DNA of 64,000 nt from assembly GCF_000003815.2 (NCBI RefSeq), contig NC_049992.1, positions 5,344,481-5,408,480 on the forward strand, in the 5' to 3' direction. The translations under genes were made by a program, and so were the position numbers. The notes beneath the pieces are model-generated. The model saw only the letters and a list, made by a program, of their open reading frames with translations, made no database searches and was not told where the DNA came from. Source of the stretch: Branchiostoma floridae (Eukaryota > Chordata > Leptocardii > Amphioxiformes > Branchiostomatidae). Positions 35,970-47,757 of the stretch are shown here, piece after piece (positions within the stretch are counted from its first letter, which is position 1; the number at the start of each line of letters is the position of its first letter).

Positions 35970-38900
35970 TCAGGACCTAACGGTGTTATAATCACTGAAG
36001 AATTTTAACAGTACTCTGTCGAACTTGTCCTTGAGCTGTGAGAACGTTGGTCTGTCAGCGGGTTTTGCCTTCCAGCAGGATTTCATACAATCATACCTAA
36101 GATAAAAAGAGCCTGTTAATGAACCGGTGCATGAAAACGACATAGAAATCCTAAAGGTCCATGTGTCTTATCATTCTAACCATCATAATTAAATGTTAAA
36201 GACGATGTGCACACAATCTCAACAGCTGCCTATGGTACTGTTTGTTTAAGTGACAAAGATAGCGTACAACTGAGAAGAAAATAACTTACGGGGAAAAATC
36301 ATATATTTATGAGGACCTACAGTTTGTAACTCAAATGTAACAATTAATACAATTGACATCATGCCACAGAGACAACGATTACAACATAGAATGAGCTGTA
36401 CATTTCTAACCAATGGTGAATCTGGGTCCACGTGATAGGTCTAGTATATTTTGTACTTTGCAATCGTTAACACCCTGATATAAAGATAAAACTAGATAAA
36501 GTGATACATCGAGGAACAGAGGTCAAACTTACATGAAAAAGCTGCAATCTTCTGGCATCTCCATACGCCAACCTGCACTCAACTTATCCCGCAAAATCTC
36601 AGCAAAGTGGATATTGGGATAAGGAGGTCCCCCTAAGGATGCACATATAATGTGATACAATACATTGATACCAAGAATATTCTATATTGCTGACTTTTAA
36701 AGGGATTTGTTGATAACACAGCTAAACCCACGTTCCTAAGATCACTAGAACACAAGAAGAAGCCGAACCTACTTATCAGAATAGTTTTAGACCCTATTTG
36801 TAAATTACTACGTATTTCATCATGACTTTTATACTTTTTGTACTAGTACCACGCCCTATGGGCAAGGATAAAGGCTATCATTCATTCATCAAATATCTCT
36901 TGTTCAAAAATTTAGCTTGAATTGCATACCGCCATGCACTTATAGTATATGTTATCGTACCTAAGGTGACGACCTCATACAGCAGAACTCCGAAGGACCA
37001 CCTTGAACGGAGAAATAATGCAACACTATTGGTGATATTGTTTATTGAATATTTTCCTAATGATACATAAAGAGCATGCATATGAGTGAATACAAGTGAT
37101 TTTCAAAAGAATACCATCAGTACACAATTCAAAGTTTGATCAGTTCTATAACTTTAGCTACGGAAGTTTTAGTGATGCTCTTACTTGCTGTATTGAATAA
37201 CACATGTATTAAGAAAACAAAATGATATCACCATCATCAATTTATCTATAAATCAAGAAAAGGAGTGATAGAAGTCGTTTAAATCGGAGGCTATCATCCA
37301 TCCCTCAACCTAGACCGGGGCAACTATCTTCTGACGGGCACCTTTGTCCTTTGTTTACGTCACGCTTCCTTTCTGTTCACATGGCGGGTCATTTCAACTT
37401 AAGAAGGGTCAGAGAACTGAGCTAAAGCTTGTTGCTCATCACCGGACTCTATGGACGGCAATAGAGTATAAAATCGTTGCTTGGTAAAGATTCAATATTG
37501 GGGAATATGTAATGCAAAAGTCATAAATACAGAAATATTACTTACACATCACTTTTCTCTGTACATCTTCCGTTGACCTGGAGTCTCTCCAAACTGATCC
37601 ACTTGTAGGGGACCAGTTGGTCCGGGTCTTGTCTCTTGTACCCCTTCTGGTAGATGTCCGCTGTCAGACCGAAGTCGGAGATCTTCACCACGATGGTCTG
37701 TCCTTTACTCACCAGGATGTTCCGGGCAGCGAGGTCGCCGTGGATGTATTTTTGCTTGCAGATGTATTGCTGAATGAAAGGAAAGTCATATTTTTAATCT
37801 GTATCTTGGTAACATGTATCATGAACACTTCACTTGACTTTACAAGACCAACACTGTATACTGGCACTTAACCCCCAAAACGTTTGGCTTTAAAGTTCTT
37901 CAACTTGGTCACTGAATGGACGCTAGACGGAATCCTTAAAAGAGCAAGGCTGATTAAAATTCAGCCGAGACCTTTGGTGCTATTACCAATTCATTTAAGT
38001 AGGAGTCTTGTAAAGTTCAGTCCATTGTCTATAGCATAGCCATATGTTTATTTAATAGGTTAAATGGGTTGAAATTTAGGAATTGAATAAAGAAAATTAA
38101 ACAAAAATGATGGCTGCAGCTGATAACCGATCAGGTAAACAGTAATGTTATTATCCATGACTCACCATTCCACCTGCCACCTGGCTCCCGATCTGGTACT
38201 TCATCTTCTCCTCCAGCAGGTACATTGGATCGTCACAGGCTGCACCATTCCTAACCTATTGACAATATTCAATTTTTTTTAAAGATTTGCAACGTTAACT
38301 AAGAGTCAATGACCCGTCCTGATATGCTAATGATGGCATAACGTTTGGTCTGGTGATCACCGAATTAACCACAGAGTGAGCAAAGCGAACGAGGTGCTTT
38401 ATGAGACGGTAATTGTTCAATAGCCTGGTGCCACGTTCCCGTTAAGACTGTAATTCATGGCGTCTCAATCCAATAAGACTGGGGCGTTTATAGCCATTAT
38501 AAGGCTTATTATAGGTCCACATCCATCATACACGGCAGTTGGCTACAAGACTTCTTAAATGTTTAGAGAAAAAAGTGAAAGATATATCTGTATGTCATTT
38601 GTCGAATTATATAGTACCTCTTTACACTTCTCCAAGAAGTTGAGGAGATTCCCATACGGCATGTACTCCATGACGAGGAGTGGTCTACTGGGATCGTGTG
38701 TCGTGCAACACCCGCGCATGCGCAGAACATTGCCATGGCTCCCTATGTCGATGACGATGCCGATTTCCTCGTAGAACAGTTTTGTTTCCTCTTCTGTCGC
38801 ATTCTCTGAAGAAACAATTGTGTGTGTTTAGTTTCAAACATGATGACATTCAAACAACACATATCTTATCCCTTCTATCTGTAAGGTTTATATGGTTTCC

Positions 38901-41900
38901 GTTTATAACTTTCTGTCACCAAGGAAAGTGCATCTTGTTTCTTTCTATTTCTCAGAAGATCAGTGCAATACTTAGTGACTGCAACCAAAGTTTACTTGGC
39001 AAAGATTAATCCTATAAAAAATTTGTATTTTTTATCAAGACATAAATCAATCCCAGAACTTCAAGTACAGAAATGACAAAATTTGTCTTTGGCAAATGTC
39101 TTCTTCATATCGCAATTATTCCACATTTTCATCGTCAAATACCTTTGATGGTCTTGATCGCCACTTGCTCTTCCCTGCCCTTTTCTATAAGGGTGCCCTT
39201 GAAGACTTTCGCGAAGGCCCCACGGCCGATGACGTGGCTCATGTCGATGTGCAGACGGTCGAGACCCAGTTCGTACTTTGGGAACCGCGGTTTGGGTCTC
39301 GGCAGAGGCATCGGGGGACGGTCGTCCAGGTCCACTAGCGCTACACTCTGTGCCACATCGTCAGGTTCTTCGTGAGGTCTGTCTTCTAAGCACAAACGAA
39401 ATGCATTACTAGTACTTCACCGCATTAAGATTCTTCCGTATCGTTACCTCCATATTCATGGATTATTATTTTTTCACTAGCGTTTGTGTGTGCGCGTCTC
39501 TCTCTGAAAAAGCTATGGTCATGATTTTGATAGCTCTTGTGCTCAGGAACAAGTGACATAAGTCGATGAAGGTTAGACATCCAGGTAATAAGATGCGCCA
39601 TAAAGCAGTTACTCAAGCAACATTTCGAGATGGGAAAGCGACCAAAATATTTCCCTACCTGCCACAGTATCGTGTAAAAGCTCTTGACCATCCACAGACG
39701 CAGGGGCCAGTCCTTCTTGCCTTCTGCTTTGTGTGCGCCCTCTCTTGACATGCATGACCACCCCCAGTGTCAGAATAGCCACTGCTAGTCCACCAAGAGC
39801 GATGCCTAAGTATTCCACAGTTGGATTCCTGACAAGTTCTGTGGCTGAAATGGCTGTGAAATGATGTACGGTAGATTTTGAAGAGGTGAAGTAAAAAAGC
39901 TTAGTTTTCAACACAATGAAATGCTGCATATTCCAATAAATGCAATTATTCTGTCCAATATGGATCAATATTGAATCAAACTTATCTCAGATATGTCATG
40001 TAAGTATCTAAGGGTAAAAAGAAAACACACTTGGCTTAGGATACATCTGGAAGATCAACAAAAAGCTAATTATAGATCATAATACGTTGTCAACGATCGC
40101 CAGTTTGATAGCAATTATCTATACTATTAATGCACTTTACCTGTTACGGTTACTGGCCTCTCTTCTAGTCCACATTCTTTATCTGTCTCACCTAATAGGA
40201 TGGAAATAGTCATTATTAGATACCATAGAGACCAAAGACCAGACTAACATATGAAACCATAAGCGAAACCAGTAGATCAGATTACAGCTTCTCAGCAATG
40301 CCTGTTTTTTTAATCCCCGCAAAGATGGAGCAACTAGATAGGTCTGTCGCTGTGTTGGTGTTGGCGTGTCAATAGTTGGCCTAGATCCAAACTTGTCATA
40401 CGGAGTTGCCATTCTTGTTTCAATGCAGAACAACATTAAGGCAGAACCAATGCTTTCTTCTTATCACATCACACCCTCTGCAAACGTTGGATTGCGCATT
40501 CGTGATATAAAAGGCAGTTTTACATAAGGCCATGTTGATTTGATTATATGGATGACATCCTTTGGGAACTCCAAAATTGATGCGAGCGAGCGAATAAAAA
40601 AAAAGTTTGGCAAAAAAAAAAAAGTTGGCTTCAGTATGAAATCATTGTGGCCAGGAAGGCTGAACATAGGACTAAATGCACATAGTATGGTATACCAACA
40701 GTTTGATGTTGCGACCAGTACATCATACGGGTGCAAAACATTTTTTTTTCTTCTTGGACCAATCTGAAATAAACAGACCTGAAAAAAATCAGACGAACGG
40801 GGTTTGCCAATTGCAAAATGGGCACACTATGTCGGTGGGTGTTTGGGGTCTTACCGGGCCAAAAAGACAACAAAAGCGAAGTGAGTAGAGGTTATAGTCA
40901 CTTGCACCAAGTTTCTACAGGCAAAGGTACAGAGACAGTGAGCTTTTATTACATGAAGATGGGATTTTAAAATGCCAGTGGTAGTCCAATGATCCACCAA
41001 ACAGATTCCTTTGTAGCAAAATTGACCAATTACCATTGTTTTGAGTATTATCAGTTCTCAAGTTTCCACAGACAATCAGGTCCAGGTTCACGTCCACTTG
41101 GAAATGATCCTCTGGACCTGAACGGGACCTATCCTGAATTTACTGGTACATGTACAAACCCCTACCAAAAATACTTTTTTTTTTTCCTTTCTGTCCTTTC
41201 ACATCTTATTCTTTGACTTTTGATATTTATTTTGGCATTCTATGGCATCAGTTATCAATTTTCTGATACTGTTTTTTTCAATCTACGGAATATTTGTGCT
41301 CATTTTACAGCTGCTTTGCACAATTTACTATGTGGTCCAAAACTTTTTTTTTTGGAAATGGTTGAAAATTGGTGCGAGCGCGGATGTCATCCATATAATC
41401 AAATCAACATGGCCTAAGCTGTTCTTCGTAATACTTAGTAATAGTATGCTTAGTTAACAAACGCCGTGACAACACACCAGTGTTTAACTCACATCTTATG
41501 GAAGCTCTGGTAAGGTCCAAAGAGTTTTCCGCCACGCAAGTGTAGAGCCCAGTGTGGTTAGCCCCTTGAGGCGAATGTGTGCTGTATGTAACTGAGTTGA
41601 CTTTACTTCCGTTGGTCCTCAGAAGGGTTTCGTTTCCCTTCTTCAGTAGGATGTAAGTGGCAGGAGGGTTGGCGTCTACCTCACAGGTTAGGTTCAGACC
41701 TTCTTCGCTCATGCGAAAGCTAGTGATGCGGGGAGCATCTGTAAATGTGTAAGTATACAGGAAACATCAGCAGGGTTCATTTGGGTTTGTATTATGCAAA
41801 TAAGGACCGAAAGAAAGTACCTTTTTTTGTATCACTTATGGAAGTTTCATGATGTTTTTAACTTCTGGAGATTAAAGTCATGCAAACACTAAGTTGCACA

Positions 41901-44451
41901 ATTGGTAGAATGTTCATAACTGTATATCCCGAGTTGAGATGGTCTTACATTACATAATAGACATTACGGTGTATTCCGTATCATCCATATTGACAGAGCC
42001 CCGAAAATAATGAGTAAAACGATGCATGATTATCAGCTGAATTAAACGGTTAGGTCTTCTAACTAACGAGTTTCTATGTAAACAAGATGTGAAACTACGT
42101 CACGCCCCAACACTTTGACCCCACTCTGTAGGTCGCCAATCGACCTATAGATACAGAACATGTTACTTGAGGCTAAACAAGCATTGGGCACAGGGTCCCC
42201 TACGTCGTATCCAAAGTTTCGTGCTTAGTAACCAATTTAGAAACAGTGGTGAATGTAAATTCTTATATGTTAAAATTAAATGCAGGAACTACTATCGTTC
42301 AGTATTGTCACGAAACTCAAGACAGATAATCTGTAAAATTATGCGGATTCACTCTTATTTGGCATTTTGCTATCGAGCCGTATGGGGTCTTTAATAAAAT
42401 GGTGTGTTCAATGTAACTTGAGGTCGTTCTTCCGCTTTCGGTGTACTTTTTCTTTGGCTAATCTTAATGCTAACTTATTTCTTAACCTATAAGTTACATA
42501 AGATACATAAGTTAAACCTTGTTCGACTTAAAAACTCTAGACATACTTACACAACACGTTCAAGGTCACGGAACGTTCAAGGACGTGCCCGTTGATCAGA
42601 GGATGCCGCTGTTCCGCCACACAAGTGACGTTCCTCTTGTTATCAGCCCAGGAGAGCGACAGGGGTCCCAAAGACACACTGTGCCCCTGTACGGGACCTC
42701 TGGTGTCACTGTCGCTCGCCCCATTTGTCCACTGTAGATACGGTTCAGGTATCCCGTTGGCGGAACATGAAAGTTTCACTTCCTCTCCTTCCCTGAATGT
42801 TGTGTTTGTTGGTTGTAATTCCAGCCGTGAAGTCGGCACTATCGTCATGAAAAAACAACAAAAACAAATGAGTTCTTTATGTATTTAGTAAACATAAAGG
42901 GCTACAGGTTACGGACAAGAATTTGTTTTCGAATTCAAATCGGCAACAGGAACAAGTTCTAGATTACGTAGAAACTAGTCTCATAGGTTAATGTAGTTTC
43001 TTTCTGTATTGTATCATGTGTAATATTTGAATCAAGCAGTTTTTAAAATGCGATTATGATTCAAAACACTAATGCACATAAATATACAAATCATCGTTTC
43101 AAGGTTAGACATCCAGGTATACAATAAAGATAAATCACTCTCTCCGACATGAAAAGATTTGGAGATTGCGTCTGTACGTTTCGAGTGACATCCATAGTCT
43201 TACTTCTCTAGCTGGATAAGAATGGGACATAATTTCAATCAGGGCATATAAGGGACATCCATTACTATTCATTTAATAGCGCCAATAATTGTTTGAATAC
43301 GAAAGAAAATTTCGTACCGAGAACAGTGAGATGGCTCTTTATCCGTGTGATGTGAGAACTGCTCCCTCGGAGTCGGCAGTGATAGAACCCAGTGTCTTCC
43401 ACAGTAACGTTTGAGATGGTGAGCTCTGAAAATGATTCCGCGACGGTTCTCCCGTACCAGTGATAGTGCCCTCTCTGGTCGTCTGGTCCATTGTATTCGA
43501 AGACGTGTTGTGGCGCTAAAGATTCCTCTCTTCTGGTGTAAAACCAATGGACTTGCTGCACTTCTCCCTCCGTTACGATACTGTCTGGAGCTGTGCAGGT
43601 GAGTGTGACATTTGTGTGCTCCAACACAGGGACAGGGCGGGTGACCAGGCTGAATCGTTGTGCCAGGCCTGATGAGAGAATGGGAAATTTGAGAAAACAA
43701 AACAGATTTCTTTCCTTCAGATACATGTAATAGTCCGTAGAACTGAATGCCAAAGCCATTTGACTATACCTTTGCATGAGCTAGGTTCCATATTTAAATC
43801 ATCATCAAAATACTGTTTAAAGACAAGTTTAATTGTGACAAAGGTTCAAGTAACAGTGAACCATAGTTTTACAACCTGTGCCATTAGGACTGTGTGGAAC
43901 CCTTTCCGATAGCGTGCATACCGTGTCGGGCGACAAAGCTGGAATCGAACTCACGGCGTCTAGCTAGCGCTAATCTCCAGGCAGATAAACCGGTGGTACA
44001 AAGCAGCACAGTAAATGTATATACAGCCAAGGAGAATAACTGGTCAAAGGCTGTCAGCCGGCCACCAGGAATATGCCCTCAGTCGGTTAGAAGAAAGACT
44101 CACACCTTTCGCCAGCTATAATTGGCCAATCGTATGCCACCGGTAAATCTCAGGACATTTGCTTCTAGCCCCAAAACCGACGGAAGGGCTGCTAACCACT
44201 GCGCTAGGCACGCTACCCACTACAGGGCTCACTGTCACAAATGTATCACTAAGTCTAAGCCAGGCCTAGGTGCGACCGGACGACATGCGGTTGGCTTCAA
44301 GACAGTTGACACGTACACAATCGGGATACAACCATCGCTATGACCAGCGAGATTAGCTGCTGAAGTTTTAAGAGCTGAGTGCCTGAGACCAACTGACTAA
44401 AATACCTGTCCAATATCCGTATGCAAGCACAAGGAAGACTCGCATCTCCAT
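35970..44451 (-). CDS. Receptor tyrosine kinase with Ig-like ectodomain, 729 aa
   Basis: Exons (high to low): 44451-44406, 43668-43318, 42838-42551, 41738-41493, 40191-40141, 39853-39659, 39385-39143, 38805-38618, 38255-38166, 37769-37546, 37001-36961, 36632-36533, 36096-35970; they sum to 730 codons in frame. Exon 1 encodes a signal peptide start (MEMRVFLVLAYGYW). Three Ig-like domains, one per 1-1 phase exon, follow (residues about 16-310), then TM about 342-364. The kinase has a P-loop GRGAFAKV at 446-453, VAIK with Lys470, catalytic loop HGDLAARN from 576, DFG at 598-600, VWSFGVLLYEVV, and a closing WKAKPADRPTF. Arg of HRD is Gly. The layout recalls FGFR-like receptors, but the kinase is too divergent to name. 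It would phosphorylate tyrosines after ligand binding at the surface. Confidence 0.85.
39508..39560 (-). repeat. Repeat fragment shared with 44876-45195
   Basis: The reverse complement (CTTATGTCACTTGTTCCTGA, GAGCACAAGAGCTATC, ATGACCATAGCTT) matches the plus strand at 44878-44945. It lies in an intron of the kinase gene. Confidence 0.65.
41193..41412 (+). repeat. Dispersed repeat, second copy
   Basis: Collinear with 32490-32716 (see there), preceded by a T-run that may mark one end. It lies in the intron after the third Ig exon of the kinase gene. Confidence 0.6.
43890..44245 (-). mobile_element. tRNA-related SINE-like repeat
   Basis: On the minus strand an A-box-like TAGCGCAGTGGTTAGCAG lies near the upper end, and a B-box-like GAGTTCGATTCC lies about 260 bp on, near 43950. 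The spacing is too large for a single tRNA head, so this may be a composite or two nested pieces. It occupies intron 1 of the kinase gene. Confidence 0.35.
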
Positions 44452-44875
44452 GTCCAACGGCGCTGTGCGTCTTGCTCTTATCACAAAATGATCCTCGCTG
44501 AGCCCAGTGTGCGCTATGAACATGTAACAAACATAATATGGTGTGCCAGGGGTGCAATGTGTAGTTCACCGAAAGTGAAAGGGTACATACCAGGAGGCTG
44601 ACGTGAACAAAAACAACCGACAGTGAACAATAGGATCATTTATTGCCTATCGACTCTGAAAAACCTGAGAATACCCAATAATACCCAATGAATCATTCTC
44701 CTACGCAGAGGGGACCAAATTAAAGTCGTTGCAAAACTGACCTCTTGGTCCCAAGAGGAGTTTTGTAGCGATTTTGGTTCCCGCTGCGTAGGCTGAGAAT
44801 GGATTTAATCAGATCTATGGTTCGCCGCCTTTGGCAAAAAAAATAAAAATACAAAAAACTAGCCGCTAGGGGGCC

Positions 44876-45195
44876 CAAACTTATGTCACTTATTCCTGAG
44901 CACAAGAGCTATCTAACACCCCAAAATCGTGACCATAGCTTGTTCAGAGGCGAGATAGCAAACCTGGAAGTTGCGCTGCAGTACCAAGGGAAGCCGCTGG
45001 GGGGATGAAAATCTAATCATTTCCAGCTTTCATTACACACTACCAACACACCAAGTATGAAACCAATTCACCAATCCGTTCTTGAGTTATCTTGTTTACA
45101 CACAGACACACACACACAGACACACACACACAGACACACACACAGACAGACAAACGCAGGGTAAAATATAACCTCCATGACATTTCATGGAGGTA
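44876..45195 (+). repeat. Dispersed repeat ending in an (AC)n/ACAG microsatellite
   Basis: The first part matches the kinase-intron fragment at 39508-39560. The element runs through CCAATCCGTTCTTGAGTTAT into ACACACAGACACAC repeats (about 45104-45150) and closes with TAACCTCCATGACATTTCA. This is the form of a non-autonomous repeat with an internal microsatellite, common in marine invertebrates. Confidence 0.6.
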
Positions 45196-45856
45196 AAAAA
45201 AGGTTTTACGATAGCGTTTGTAGCCTGGTCATTACACTTCACGTATTCGCTAGGAACAAACAAACAAACGGATCTATCGGTACCAGTCTGTTACATGTAA
45301 ACATTGGCCTGTTATATTTTTAACTGACCTTTCCAGTTATGGCTCCCCCGGGGGTTGTTTTTGAAACCAAACCCGTGAAAATCCACCGGTGTGTGCCAAT
45401 GAACTAGGCGGGCGGGCAGCACTCTTAGCACCGTAAATATAGCGGCGAGATTACGATGGTACTGTTACCAGGCTATATGATTTTCTACCTATCTATCTAT
45501 CAATATATCACGTATGTTCATTTCTCTTTCGATCTCTCTCTTTGATATAAATGCGCAGGTCACGTTAAATCAGGCTAGTTCACCGTCGAGTGTTGGACAC
45601 ATGTCATGTTAATCAGAGGCTTATTTTGGATTAATCTAATCACAGTTAAGCAACACATACAGTCATTCGCTCTAAAGATTTATTGCGTTTTCTATCGAAT
45701 TGTTGCGTTTCAGTTTCATACTCGTGAAGTAATCCAGTTGCCATAGTAACTGCTATTTGCATTAACTTTCAGGATCTTTCAGTCAATATCAAATGCTCAT
45801 GTCCGTCACGATGACTTTTCCCCCCATTGCGGTTAAACTTTGTGCGTAAATATATA

Positions 45857-45906
45857 TTGAAGTTTATTTGCAAGTTCTTGCCCGAGGGCTAATTGCAACA
45901 TGAAAC
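45857..45906 (+). repeat. GAAGTTTATTTGCAAGTTC repeat, copy 2
   Basis: Same core as 26340-26402 and 63062-63121. Confidence 0.7.
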
Positions 45907-46407
45907 ATACAGAAAATATAGTAAACATACATAAAATAAAGTAATTTGGTATGGATAACAATGGTGAAAAATGTAGACAAGTGACTATTCTATCAATGAT
46001 ATGGACTGCTGAGAGCTACAATCTACGCATTTGGGGTTTGACTTCTTTTCTGGAAGCAGTGGAAGACGAAGTACCCCACTTTTTCTATGATGAGTGGGTT
46101 ATGTGACGCATGATAATGTTCGCCCGCGTTTTCTTATGGACTAAAGTAATCAACATAGCGTACCAGCTGACGATTAAGCTCAGTTATGTGAAATTGGGCG
46201 ATAGATTTGAAAACGGCGAAAGTCAGCTATTGAAACCGACCTTAGAAAACCCCTGCACCCCCGACAAAGCCTGCGTAGGAGGCTACGACTTTGAGGAGTG
46301 CTTCCGGGTTACACAGCAGACCATTATCAACCATATCTCTCCCCTAAGCCTTGTGCGCATTGCAGTACGGAAACCATTAGTGCGCACTTTCATTTTCACT
46401 TTCCGCC

Positions 46408-46851
46408 ATGATTTCGCTAGGGGTAGTCGACAGGAGCATCAGTCGCAGTATGTTTGTATTCGACCTCCGTGCAGTGCACGAGATGCAGAAGGTATGTTGC
46501 ACTAGTGGTCTTCATAATCGTTGGCTATACAAATACCTCACCCTGAGATTCCCGCTAAGCTTGTGTCAGTGTGAATGCCAGTTACACATTACCTCCTTGC
46601 TGCAATATCTTTTCATGGTGTACCAGTCCTGAAGGTAGCCACAGCGGCACCACAGAAAGAACGATTTCTGTAGACACCTTATTCCCCGACCAATTTTTCA
46701 CCCTTTTGAAATCCAACTCTAGTTGACCCGCTTCCGTTTCAACTTCAGGAAAATATATTTTTTTCACTCTTTGTCATTTTTCTTTATTCCGGTGCCTCTG
46801 TGCAGTTTCTTGCACAGTACCTGAGCGCTGATACACATCAGGGTGGATAAC
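46408..46851 (+). other. Possible two-exon small gene
   Basis: 46408-46490 encodes MISLGVVDRSISRSMFVFDL and eight more residues and ends at donor GTATGT. A second piece starts at 46805 after CTCTGTGCAG, is in phase (FLAQYLSADTHQGG) and hits TAA just before another donor. The result would be a peptide of about 42 residues. No family is recognised; chance splice sites are likely. Confidence 0.2.
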
Positions 46852-47757
46852 GGTAAGGTGTCGTAGCTAAATTTGCTTCAGAGGCAAAGGCCCTTGTAAA
46901 CGTATCCCGCCAAAATTATGTATAAGGTGCACATTAGTCTTTGTACCCACTGGCAACTGACCTGAAACGAAAACATTCCCGTCGTCCCCTGGCTGACCTA
47001 CAGGTATTGCATCATCTATTTGGCGGGAAATTCGGTATGAAAAGCTAGTCGCCAATTTGCTTCCGCGTGTTCATTCTACTCAGGTATAGAATGAGCACCT
47101 GAATGAGCCAGGGGCAACATTAACGTTATGTTGGCAGAAGATCGCTCCGGTTGGCTAAAAAAACGATTAATTATTTTCTTTTTTGTTGACTACTATAAAC
47201 GTGGCATGCTTATTTTTTCGGCCTCAAACACAACGGGCCTTCCGGTACGCTGAGGTGACATGCATTTGTTTTTGTCGTGACGTCACAAAGATCGCATGAG
47301 ACGACAAAATACCAAACAAATCGCCTTGTAATAATGTTAGACAGACCTTTTATCTGTAAAGGTGGCGCAAATTTCACCAATCAGTCACACTCAGGCTAGA
47401 TTAGTTCATTTTTCGTAGATACTCTTGGTTCGTGGAAAACAAAACATGACGCTTGCACTTCAAGCTCTCTCCGCTAGATAGCGCTATTATGGTAATTTTT
47501 CTAATTTTGTTAATTTGAGGTCACATTAAGAACCCTGCCTTTAAAAGAACGGCCATACATAATCTAGTAATGACTATTTATATAGTCTGCCAACATCTAC
47601 GTCGAAACATGAGTAACTAAATCAGCAAAAGAAGGTAAAAGATGATGTATCTGAATGGAATGCTACCTTTCCTCTAGCCTGAAATCAGCTGCAAATTTGT
47701 GCAGTATTGTATATAGTGCGTATCTTGGTGGGTATTTTGCTCTAAAAGTTACGCAGG

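Larger units (their letters stand above)
44452..47757. other. Intergenic region between divergent kinase and Ig-like genes
   Basis: Promoter space for two divergently transcribed genes. It holds the repeat at 44876-45195 and a repeat copy at 45857-45906. A segment at about 45220-45475 is bounded by GTAGCCTGGT and its inverse ACCAGGCTA. There is also a weak exon candidate at 46408-46490. Confidence 0.5.

Noticed and set aside
40464-41457. Small frames within the kinase gene intron
   Set aside because: They fall in dispersed repeat sequence with T-runs and no splice-bounded coding.
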